Shown here: piece by piece, positions 1 to 7,027 of the stretch
How the letters are laid out: every line of letters begins with the position of its first letter
Position numbering within the stretch: the first letter of the stretch is position 1
Source of the DNA: Candidatus Gastranaerophilales bacterium
GTDB taxonomy: Bacteria; Cyanobacteriota; Vampirovibrionia; Gastranaerophilales; Gastranaerophilaceae
Assembly: GCA_910587375.1 (NCBI GenBank)
Contig: CAJULR010000018.1
Location: forward strand, 1 to 49,854
Length of the DNA: 49,854 bases
Direction of reading: 5' to 3'
Translations under genes and position numbers: made by a program
Notes under the pieces: generated by a model
Told to the model about the DNA's origin: nothing
Seen by the model: only the letters and a program-made list of their open reading frames with translations
Database searches by the model: none

Positions 1-176
1 AATACGAATTGTGTTTAGGACTAATTCAACTAGTACAAGGTGCAGGACAAGATATTGATACCTTTAAAGAAAAATTAAAAGAACGTAAATCAGTATTTAA
101 CGAAAAACTTAGAAATATGTATGATTTACTTTATCCTCAAAATGAAGATAAAAATGAAATATTAGATAAAACCTAA
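1..176 (+). CDS. C-terminal fragment of an unknown protein (5' end outside window)
   Basis: An open frame runs from base 3 to a TAA at 174-176, giving 57 residues without a start codon inside the window. The visible tail is charged and probably helical (Lys/Glu-rich, ending in NEDKNEILDKT). I do not recognise a family. It lies just left of a tRNA-fMet half-site at 311-355, so if that half-site marks the end of an integrated element, this gene belongs to the element's right end. No recombinase motif is visible in the part present. Confidence 0.5.
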   Translation, partial: YELCLGLIQLVQGAGQDIDTFKEKLKERKSVFNEKLRNMYDLLYPQNEDKNEILDKT

Positions 177-284
177 CAACACATTACACAGCACATGAAG
201 TTAAAGAGTTTTAATAAATTTAGTGAAACAAGATAAATTCTCATAAAAATTCGTGCCAAATAGTGGTAAATCGTGAAAAGCTGT

Positions 285-355
285 TACGGGTAAGGTAGCC
301 CGAGGCTATCCTCATAACCCGAAGGTCGTTGGTTCAAATCCAGCTCCCGCAACCA
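285..355 (+). other. tRNA-fMet 3' half: probable attachment-site remnant of an integrated element
   Basis: Bases 311-355 match the 3' half of a bacterial initiator tRNA: anticodon loop CTCATAA (311-317, anticodon CAT 313-315), 3' anticodon strand beginning CCC (318-322), T-stem 328-332/340-344 around TTCAAAT, acceptor 3' strand 345-351, discriminator A352 and encoded CCA 353-355. A at position 72 and the CCC run are initiator traits. The 5' half is missing: bases 306-310 (ctatc) cannot pair with 318-322, and upstream bases 285-291 pair only 5 of 7 with the acceptor strand. A sharp break at the anticodon loop is a known crossover position for tyrosine-recombinase elements in tRNA genes. A decayed tRNA gene is the alternative. 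Confidence 0.6.
294..310. repeat. Hairpin abutting the tRNA-fMet half-site
   Basis: GGTAGCC (294-300) and GGCTATC (304-310) can form a 7-bp stem with one G-T pair around a 3-base loop. The arm ends exactly where identity to the initiator tRNA begins at 311. It may be a recombinase arm site or chance structure. Confidence 0.3.
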
Positions 356-360
356 TTTTA

Positions 361-384
361 GCCGATAGAAATATCGGCTTTTTT
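361..384 (+). terminator. Rho-independent terminator after the tRNA half-site
   Basis: A perfect 7-bp stem (GCCGATA 361-367, TATCGGC 372-378) with a GAAA tetraloop is followed by six T. It starts five bases after the encoded CCA, as expected for the terminator of the original tRNA-fMet gene. Confidence 0.8.
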
Positions 385-749
385 AATACATATAATCAAT
401 AAATAAATTCACAGCTGGATTTGAATTTGACAGCCGTAAGTTATAAAAGCCTTGAACATATTAAGACTGCAGCATGTTTTGAAAAAACACTGGGTTTAAC
501 ATTTCTTAATATTCACAACCAAATTAACAATTTTCCTGCTTTATATGCTTTATAAATGCACGCTTACAAGCAGGAAGGGTTCAAAAATTGAAGCAGAATT
601 CAAACAACACAGTTTAGAAACGTAAAAATTGCAGCAGGCGCTGGCACTTTGACATTAGGCGCAAAAGAGCTCCAGGCAAAAAGCACTACAGGCTAAGGCC
701 GAAAATAAGCTCCAACCTCGATATACAAACTACTTTAAAGGAATAAAAT
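385..749. other. Decayed intergenic stretch with an inverted tRNA T-arm copy
   Basis: No intact gene is visible. Bases 413-425 (AGCTGGATTTGAA) are the exact reverse complement of 333-345 in the tRNA half-site, a 13-bp inverted repeat about 70 bases away. Bases 615-700 read in one frame as a small, Ala/Gly-rich apolar segment containing KIAAGAGTLTLGAKE, but the frame is broken on both sides, so it may be a fragment of a dead gene. The last bases carry the ribosome site of the next gene (AAAGGA, 737-742). Confidence 0.35.
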
Positions 750-1505
750 ATGATAAATAATATTTCATTTGGCTCAACATACAAGGCATACATAACAAAA
801 AGCGATGTTCAAAAAGGCAAATATGACCATCCCCAATTAACACAGTATCTGAACGACAATAATATTCAATATCAACAAACTTTTATCGACCCTAAAAAAA
901 CTCCGACATATTTTAATCCGTTTAAAACAGACAGCAGCTCTCAATATATTCCTGGCATTGACGATTATGCAGCAAGCAAATATACAATAGTTGCGCCTGA
1001 TGAATTTGATTGCGACATTGAAACAATTTGCGCTAATCGTGGTATAAAATTTGAAAAACTAAATACGGATGATATTACAAGCAAAGCTTCAATTCTAGGC
1101 AGAATTAAACCGGCAGAAAAAGGGTATACCCTGGCCGCAATTAATTCAGACAAACTTGAAAAATTAATTCAAAATCAAGACAGTAACTTTGAACACTGCC
1201 AAAATGACTATGACACACATTTTAAAGAACAAACAGAATTTGCACTAAAAAGCGGCGATGAAATCACCCCTCAAACCTTATCCATCAGGTATTTATCCGA
1301 TGATTCAACTCCTGAAAGTTTAAAAAGATATGTTGATAATTATGGCGCAGATAAGTTAAATCAAGATTCAATCGGAGTTTGGCTTGGCCGAGACACCAAT
1401 ATTAACACATATTTCGGCTTAAAAGATTTGGGCTTAAGTTCAATTCCTGTATACCTGGACAAAGATAGTTATAAAAACGCCCAAATATTAGGACTGCTCG
1501 ATTAA
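750..1505 (+). CDS. Hypothetical protein with N-terminal NNISFGSTY motif
   Basis: This 251-residue protein is not one I recognise. AAAGGA at 737-742 sits seven bases before the ATG, supporting the start. There is no signal peptide and no obvious membrane segment. The sequence is polar, rich in Asp, Asn, Tyr and Thr, and ends in a short apolar tail (AQILGLLD). From memory, several unknown Gastranaerophilales proteins open with a similar 'ISFGSTY'-like segment, but I cannot confirm that here. It stands alone between a probable element boundary and the minus-strand rmuC gene, with its own terminator at 1535-1559, so it is a single-gene unit and a candidate accessory gene. Confidence 0.7.
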   Translation: MINNISFGSTYKAYITKSDVQKGKYDHPQLTQYLNDNNIQYQQTFIDPKKTPTYFNPFKTDSSSQYIPGIDDYAASKYTIVAPDEFDCDIETICANRGIKFEKLNTDDITSKASILGRIKPAEKGYTLAAINSDKLEKLIQNQDSNFEHCQNDYDTHFKEQTEFALKSGDEITPQTLSIRYLSDDSTPESLKRYVDNYGADKLNQDSIGVWLGRDTNINTYFGLKDLGLSSIPVYLDKDSYKNAQILGLLD

Positions 1506-1534
1506 ATATGTTTGACCAAATATATCAATTTCAA

Positions 1535-1559
1535 AGCTCTCTATTTTAGAGGGCTTTTT
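1535..1559 (+). terminator. Rho-independent terminator of the 750-1505 gene
   Basis: A 9-bp stem (1535-1543 with 1547-1555, one G-T pair) closes a TTT loop and runs into TTTTT (1555-1559), 30 bases after the stop codon. Confidence 0.8.
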
Positions 1560-1672
1560 AATTGTTTAAATTAAAAATAAACTCCGGATATTCATTAAAT
1601 TTATTTTTTAAATAAGGCCAAAAACTTGGCTGCAAAATAAAAAACTTTCACAAACCCGCAGAACAACCCCAT

Positions 1673-1710
1673 AAAAAAAACGGCTATCTTTAAAACTAAA
1701 GAAGTCGCCG
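1673..1710 (-). terminator. Rho-independent terminator, minus strand
   Basis: On the minus strand a stem with CGGC/GCCG and TCTTT/AAAGA segments separated by a small internal loop is followed by eight T (complement of 1673-1680). It lies about 250 bases beyond rmuC, so it may be a second rmuC terminator or end a short unseen transcript. Confidence 0.5.
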
Positions 1711-1828
1711 TGATGGATAGAATTAGTATTACGGAGTTTATAGAGGAGTTTACACCCATTTAACTCTTGTCAAAAAAACTTTTTGCTAGTATGTTCAAAA
1801 TTTTGTCAACTATTTTTACAAAACTTTA

Positions 1829-1871
1829 CAAAAAACTTCGCCCTGTGGCGCAAAAGCACGCCCCACAAGGC
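1829..1871 (-). terminator. Probable terminator of rmuC
   Basis: Bases 1840-1850 and 1859-1871 form an imperfect GC-rich stem (GCC, TGTGG and CG segments paired) and the minus strand then reads through six T (complement of 1830-1835). It is about 90 bases after the rmuC stop. Confidence 0.45.
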
Positions 1872-1957
1872 TTTTAAAATTCTTAATTTTAAAATACGCA
1901 GGTAAATTCAAGATTTTTTGGCGTTTTTAGAGAAAATTCAGCCCCAAAAACCATGCC

Positions 1958-3217
1958 TTATTTAACATCTTCTGTCAAAATGCTGTCTGTTGAATGCAAA
2001 TCAAGCGCAAGAAGCTCTCCCCCGTCCGCCAAATACTTTTCATCAATCGGGTTTGCAGGGTTAAAACCCAAATCTTTAAACTTTGCAATTTGCCCAAAAA
2101 GCCCGCCGCGCCCTTTAAGGGATGTAAACACACTGTCAAAACCTTTTCTTAGCGTGTCAAAATTGGCAGAAAGCCCTTCCAGCTTCCCTATAAGCGTTTG
2201 GCATTTTGAATAAATCCCCTCTCCCGTCTTTAAAATTTCTTTAATATTGTCGTTTTGATTTTTATTAATCCAAATATAATTTATCGTCCGAAGCGTTGCA
2301 AGAAGCGTTGAAGGCCCAACTATCACAATATTTCGCCTGCTTGCCTCCTCAACAAGTGCGTTATTAGCGTAAATTAGCCCCATACAAGCTTCAAACGGAA
2401 TAAAGAGCAGTGTAAAATCAGGTGCCGAAAGTCCTTCCAGGTTTGCATATTTATTTTCCAATTCCTTAATCCTATCTGAAATATTTGCATAGAACTTTTT
2501 AACTGAAACCTGCGCCTCATCTTCGTTTTGGGCATTTGTATATTCTAAATAATTTGCAATCGAGGCCTTTGAATCCACGATAATATTTTTCGTGCCGTCA
2601 GAAAGATAAATAACAGCGTCAGGCGTAATTTTATTACCTCCTGCGGCGTTAAGGTCGCGAAAACCGGCTTGCAGAAGGTAATTCCCCTTAAGAGGGTCGT
2701 CTTTTTTATCAACCAGCCCCGAAACCTTCAAAAGCCGCTCTAAAATCATTTCCCCAAAAGAGCCTCTAAACTTGGAATTAGAGGAAATTGCGGTCGCAAG
2801 CTTCTCTGTCTGTGTGGTTATAAGCTTATTTTGCCCCGAAAGATACTCTATTTGCTCTTTTAAGGTCTGCGTATTTTTAATTCCCGTAATATTATATTCT
2901 TCAATTTTGGTCTGAAAATCTTTCAAATTCTCCTTTAGGGGCTTTAAAAAAGCTTCAAGATTTTTTTGGTTTTCATCATTTAAAATCTTATTTTTTTCAA
3001 TGAGCGCCTGGTTTGCAAGGTTTACAAACTCTTTTTTTATAAGCGTCGAATAATCTTCTGTGCTCTGAATTTTATCAGTCATAGAGTTAATTTTTTCTTG
3101 AAGCTTTGCATTCTCAACCACAAGCTCCGTATTTTTGGATTTTTGCAAAAGGGCAGATGTGAAAAACCCCGAAACAAAAGTCAGGCCTGCAATTAGCACC
3201 AAATATAAAACACTCAT
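1958..3217 (-). CDS. rmuC: RmuC-family DNA recombination protein
   Basis: The 419-residue protein has the RmuC layout: one N-terminal membrane segment (about residues 3-24), a long coiled coil (about 30-150), then the conserved nuclease-like domain beginning RGSFGEMILERLL (151-163). D200 in TPDAVIYL and D215/K217 in IIVDSKA fit a PD-(D/E)xK-type core. RmuC proteins are thought to limit rearrangement at inverted repeats; the biochemical activity is not firmly established. A strong ribosome site (AAAGGAGAG) precedes the ATG. It is the last gene of the minus-strand block, after folC and tRNA-Arg, and is followed by a hairpin terminator at 1829-1871. Confidence 0.92.
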   Translation of the reverse strand: MSVLYLVLIAGLTFVSGFFTSALLQKSKNTELVVENAKLQEKINSMTDKIQSTEDYSTLIKKEFVNLANQALIEKNKILNDENQKNLEAFLKPLKENLKDFQTKIEEYNITGIKNTQTLKEQIEYLSGQNKLITTQTEKLATAISSNSKFRGSFGEMILERLLKVSGLVDKKDDPLKGNYLLQAGFRDLNAAGGNKITPDAVIYLSDGTKNIIVDSKASIANYLEYTNAQNEDEAQVSVKKFYANISDRIKELENKYANLEGLSAPDFTLLFIPFEACMGLIYANNALVEEASRRNIVIVGPSTLLATLRTINYIWINKNQNDNIKEILKTGEGIYSKCQTLIGKLEGLSANFDTLRKGFDSVFTSLKGRGGLFGQIAKFKDLGFNPANPIDEKYLADGGELLALDLHSTDSILTEDVK

Positions 3218-3237
3218 ACACTCTCCTTTAAAAAATA

Positions 3238-3311
3238 TGTGCCTGACGTGATTCGAACACGCGACCTTCGGCTTCGGAGACCAACGCTCTATCCAGCTGA
3301 GCTACAGGCAC
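3238..3311 (-). tRNA. tRNA-Arg, anticodon CCG
   Basis: The minus strand folds as a complete cloverleaf: 7-bp acceptor stem GTGCCTG/CAGGCAC, D-arm AGCTCAGCTGGATAGAGC, anticodon loop CTCCGAA (anticodon CCG), T-arm with TTCGAAT, discriminator A at 3238. CCA is not encoded, unlike the tRNA-fMet half at 311-355. It sits between folC and rmuC on the same strand and may be processed from their transcript. Confidence 0.95.
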
Positions 3312-3358
3312 AGATTCAATTTTCAACTTATAAATATTTTAACACAAAAGCCCATGGC

Positions 3359-4603
3359 TTACTGATTTTTTTCCTTAAACACTTGCCCCAGCATATAAAT
3401 CGACCCGCACACCACCGTTAAATCCGCGCCACCCTTGGTTATTTCCTCATAAGGATTTTCCACTTTCCTTATCCCGCCCCTTATTAACCTCGCCGCCCCG
3501 GGCTCTAAACTTTTCATCAAATCCTCATATTTCAACGCATTTGGGTAATCAAATTCATAAAAACAAACTTCTCTTTCGCCTTGACCCAAAAGATACTCTA
3601 AAACCTCCTTGTAGTCTTTATTTTTAAGACATCCAAAAATAAATTTAATTTTTTTACCCTTATAATTTTCATCCAAAAATTCAGCCAAAACTCTTGCCCC
3701 ATCTGGGTTATGGCAAGCGTCGATTAAAATTTTATTGCCCTTGTATTCAGCCTTCTCCAGCCTGAATTTCCACCTAACCTCTGATAGCGCCTTTTTAACA
3801 GTTTCAAAATCTATTTTTTTGCCCAGCGCCCCTGCTTCGTTCAATATACCTACCGTTTCAAGCGCAAGCGCAAGATTTTCCCCCTGATGTCGCCCCAAAA
3901 GGCCAAATTTCACAGCTTCCCCGCCAACGAGCGCGCAGCCATCCTTTATTTCAAGTGTTTTTGTTTCATAAACCTCTGCCCCAAGGCGCAAAGCCTCGCT
4001 TTTTAAGGTTTTATATCCTTTGTTTTCCTTTAAAAACACACTAGGACAGCATTTTTTAAAAATCCCGGCCTTTTCAAACGCAATTTTTTCAATCGTATCC
4101 CCAAGGCGCTCTTTGTGCTCCAGACTTATAGAGGTTACAATTGTGGCCAAAGGTTTTTCTATAACGTTTGTAGAATCAAGCCTTCCGCCTAAGCCCACCT
4201 CCAAAATCACGATGTCACAAGCCTTTTCCTTGAAATATAAAAACCCCGCCGCAGTTAAAATTTCAAACTCTGTAAGCTCAATTCCATATTGTTTATCAAG
4301 ATTGGAAATTTTTTCAATCAAAGCGTCAAACTCTGTATCGCTTATAGGACGCTTGTTTACGGAAATCCGCTCACAATAAGAAAAAAGGTGCGGGCTTGTA
4401 AATTTGCCCGTTTTGAAGCCCGCTTGGACAAAAATTTCCTCTAAAATCGCACAGGTGGAGCCTTTCCCGTTTGAACCCCCAACATGGACAATTTTTAAAC
4501 TTTTTTCAGGGTTCCCTAAAAGCTCTAAAATTCTTGAAATTCGCTTTAAACCAAGCTCTATATGAAATTTTTCGGATGATGTTAAAATTTTTTCCGCCTG
4601 CAT
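3359..4603 (-). CDS. folC: FolC: dihydrofolate synthase / folylpolyglutamate synthase
   Basis: A cytosolic ligase of the Mur-ligase superfamily that adds glutamate to dihydropteroate and to folates using ATP. The 414 residues are the usual length. The P-loop VGGSNGKGST is at 41-50, followed by the folate-loop motif TSPHLFSYCERI (about 68-79). It sits 35 bases downstream of murG at the end of the cell-wall ligase operon, where murC is often found in other bacteria. FolC shares its fold with MurD and MurF in the same operon, but the P-loop and folate motifs make FolC the clear call. Confidence 0.93.
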   Translation of the reverse strand: MQAEKILTSSEKFHIELGLKRISRILELLGNPEKSLKIVHVGGSNGKGSTCAILEEIFVQAGFKTGKFTSPHLFSYCERISVNKRPISDTEFDALIEKISNLDKQYGIELTEFEILTAAGFLYFKEKACDIVILEVGLGGRLDSTNVIEKPLATIVTSISLEHKERLGDTIEKIAFEKAGIFKKCCPSVFLKENKGYKTLKSEALRLGAEVYETKTLEIKDGCALVGGEAVKFGLLGRHQGENLALALETVGILNEAGALGKKIDFETVKKALSEVRWKFRLEKAEYKGNKILIDACHNPDGARVLAEFLDENYKGKKIKFIFGCLKNKDYKEVLEYLLGQGEREVCFYEFDYPNALKYEDLMKSLEPGAARLIRGGIRKVENPYEEITKGGADLTVVCGSIYMLGQVFKEKNQ

Positions 4604-4638
4604 TTTAAAACCAACCCTCTCTTTATTTTTTTAAACGC

Positions 4639-5802
4639 TTAAACACTGTCTGTTTCTGCACCGGCCGCCTCAAGCACAAGTTCCAAAATTTTAAACGTCG
4701 GATTTTCCGCAATCTCCCCTTCTGCCTTTTTTCTAAGCGCCGCAAGCTTTTCTGGATTTTTTCTTAAATCTTCAACCGTCCCAATAAGCCAATTTTCCGT
4801 CAAATCAGCGTCCTCAACATAAATTGCCGCCCCAAGTTTTTCAATTTCCCTTGCATTCATGCGCTGGTGGTCCGCCGCCGCATAAGGGTATGGCACAAGG
4901 ATTGCAGGCTTTTTTGCCGCCAAAATCTCTGAAATAGATAAAGACCCGGCACGGGACACCACAACATCCGCCGCTAAAATCGGCAAATACATTTTCTCAA
5001 AATAAGGCCTTATAATGGCATTTTTCGACTCAAAATTATCCACACCGGCATTAAAATCGCCGCTAATTCGCCTTTTGAGCTCCTCTATAACTACATCGAA
5101 ATTTTTCTTCCCCGTCTGAAAAATTATCTTAACATTGTCTATATTTTTATAATGCTCAACAAGCCCAATAGCAGCAGTGTTTACGGTCTTTGCCCCTTGG
5201 GAACCCCCCATAACAAGGACACAAAATTCATCCGCTGAAATTTGAAGCTCCTTGCGGGCTTCATCCCTCGATACCTTGAAAAATTCATCTCTCACAGGGT
5301 TTTTAAAGTTTGTGATTTTTTTTGCCTTAACAAACCTGTTAGCCTCACTAAATGCAAGGTTTACAGCCTTCGCCCCGCCTGAAAAAGCCCTCGTTACAAT
5401 CCCCGGGTGCGCGTCAGAATCGTGCATAACGTATGGAATTTTTAAAATGTTTGCACAAATTACCATTGGTGCACTAACATACCCCCCGGTCGCAAAAACC
5501 ACATCCGGCTTGTATTTTAAGGCATACCCCAAACATTTTAAAACGGACACAAATAAAAGCAAAATCCACTTCAAAAGCTTAAAATCAGGCTTTCTTGGCA
5601 TACCAAACACAGGCACATCTAAAAACGGTGTGTCAATAGCCGAAATCACACTATATTCCTGATTTTTAGAGTTTCCAACATAGTAAATATCAGAATATCC
5701 CCTGTTTTTAAGCTCATTTAACATTGAAACACAAGGGTAAATATGCCCCCCGGTGCCGCCCCCGGTTAGAAAAAACGTCTTAGTATGCTGCTTTTTTTGC
5801 AT
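4639..5802 (-). CDS. murG: MurG: UDP-GlcNAc:undecaprenyl-PP-MurNAc-pentapeptide GlcNAc transferase
   Basis: MurG makes lipid II from lipid I at the inner face of the membrane. The 387 residues open with the N-terminal loop GGGTGGHIYP (14-23). The C-terminal half has GGSQGA and the UDP-GlcNAc-binding stretch RAGSLSISEILAAKKP followed by YPYAAADHQ. The start codon lies inside the 3' end of ftsW (23-base overlap), indicating coupled translation. The order ftsW-murG is that of the standard dcw cluster. No unusual residue was seen in the recognised motifs. Confidence 0.95.
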   Translation of the reverse strand: MQKKQHTKTFFLTGGGTGGHIYPCVSMLNELKNRGYSDIYYVGNSKNQEYSVISAIDTPFLDVPVFGMPRKPDFKLLKWILLLFVSVLKCLGYALKYKPDVVFATGGYVSAPMVICANILKIPYVMHDSDAHPGIVTRAFSGGAKAVNLAFSEANRFVKAKKITNFKNPVRDEFFKVSRDEARKELQISADEFCVLVMGGSQGAKTVNTAAIGLVEHYKNIDNVKIIFQTGKKNFDVVIEELKRRISGDFNAGVDNFESKNAIIRPYFEKMYLPILAADVVVSRAGSLSISEILAAKKPAILVPYPYAAADHQRMNAREIEKLGAAIYVEDADLTENWLIGTVEDLRKNPEKLAALRKKAEGEIAENPTFKILELVLEAAGAETDSV

Positions 5803-7027
5803 ATGGTCTAATCCTTTGAACTTTTTTCTTCGAAATATTTAAAAGCACCCCAAACATACACAGGGACACTAAAAGCGAACTTCCGCCATAGCTTATGAAA
5901 GGAAGCGGAATTCCCGTTGCAGGCATAAAAGAGCTTGCAACCGCCATATTCATAAAGGCTTGAAAGCCTATAGAAAACGCAATCCCAATTGCAAGAAGCT
6001 TTCCAAACATATCGGGGCTTCTGGACGCAATAATAAAGCTCCTATGCAGGAACATAGCAAAAAGCATTATTATGAAAAAACACCCTAAAAAGCCGAATTC
6101 TTCTGCAATTACGGCAAATATAAAGTCCGTATGCCCCTCCGGAAGCCAGGATAGCTTTTGTTTTGAATTTCCAAAGCCAACCCCGAAAAAGCCTCCTTCA
6201 ACAAACGCCACAAGGGATTGAATAATATTATACCCTGCACCAAGCGGGTCTTTATTGGGGTCCAGCCAAACTTTCAACCTCTGCAGCTGATACCCTCTGA
6301 TTAAAAACGGAAGCGCGCCAAGCGCAAGCCCTGCAGGCGCCAAAATATGCTTAATTAAACCACCCGCCATATAGTACAATACGCCAAACGTTAGGGTTAA
6401 AAGTATCATCATAGAAAGGTTTGGCTGTTTATAAATAAGCAAAAGGCTTGCGGCAAAGATAATATAAGCCGGAATTTTTTTGTCTTCAAGAAGTTTGGGG
6501 CTTTCAGCAAACAAAGACGCAAACATCAGTATTATCGCAGGTTTTGCAAATTCTGAAGGCTGCAATTGCAAGGGCCCAATAACAAGCCACCTTTTTGCCT
6601 CGTTTACCGTATGGCCAAGCGGCGTAAATTGCACCAAAAGAAGCAAGATTAGAACAAAAAACGGCAATTGGTAAGTAAAAGCGCGAAGTTTTTTGTAATC
6701 ATAATGTGTAAAAAACACAGCCCCGACAATGCCGCCCCCAAGCCACGCAAGCTGCCTCACAGTAAAGAATACAGGATTTACACCTTCCGCAATCGCCCTT
6801 GGGGAGCCGGCAGAAAAGATTGCCATCATCCCAATTACAATAAGCGCACCAATTATCCAGATAAGAGTTTTATCAGGAGGAGAAATTATGTAGTTTTTCT
6901 GACCACGCCCCCCGCCTGAATTTCCTCCGCCGTACTCTTCCCTTTGGCCTGTGCCGCCGAGGTTTCTTCGACTTGGATTTCGGGGAAAGCCGCTATCACC
7001 GCGCCCCTGGCTTCTTTGATAATACAT
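5780..7027 (-). CDS. ftsW: FtsW/SEDS peptidoglycan polymerase with Gly/Arg-rich N-terminal extension
   Basis: A polytopic SEDS glycosyltransferase that polymerises lipid II at the division site. Recognisable pieces include the first membrane segment (about 54-75), VNEAKRWLVIGPLQLQPSEF and the conserved GHTDFIFAVIAEEFG motif. It is unusual in carrying about 48 residues before the first membrane helix, rich in Gly, Arg, Asn and Ser (for example GGGNSGGGRG). The next Met is inside the first membrane helix, so the extension is probably real; AGAGG upstream supports the start. It overlaps murD by 32 bases and murG by 23. FtsW rather than RodA is chosen from its place between murD and murG. Confidence 0.9.
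   Translation of the reverse strand: MYYQRSQGRGDSGFPRNPSRRNLGGTGQREEYGGGNSGGGRGQKNYIISPPDKTLIWIIGALIVIGMMAIFSAGSPRAIAEGVNPVFFTVRQLAWLGGGIVGAVFFTHYDYKKLRAFTYQLPFFVLILLLLVQFTPLGHTVNEAKRWLVIGPLQLQPSEFAKPAIILMFASLFAESPKLLEDKKIPAYIIFAASLLLIYKQPNLSMMILLTLTFGVLYYMAGGLIKHILAPAGLALGALPFLIRGYQLQRLKVWLDPNKDPLGAGYNIIQSLVAFVEGGFFGVGFGNSKQKLSWLPEGHTDFIFAVIAEEFGFLGCFFIIMLFAMFLHRSFIIASRSPDMFGKLLAIGIAFSIGFQAFMNMAVASSFMPATGIPLPFISYGGSSLLVSLCMFGVLLNISKKKVQRIRPYAKKAAY

Larger units (their letters stand above)
1560..1957. other. Intergenic region with two minus-strand terminators
   Basis: No gene of usual size is present. It contains two hairpins followed by T-tracts on the minus strand (1829-1871 and 1673-1710), both downstream of rmuC. 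A 16-codon plus-strand frame (1713-1763, beginning MDRISITEF) lies between them without a ribosome site and is probably not coding. Confidence 0.4.

Noticed and set aside
285..355. A complete, functional tRNA-Met gene
   Set aside because: The 5' anticodon strand and a proper 5' acceptor strand are missing; only the 3' half fits.
1713..1763. A 16-codon plus-strand peptide (MDRISITEF...)
   Set aside because: No ribosome site and no downstream gene it could control on that strand; most likely chance.
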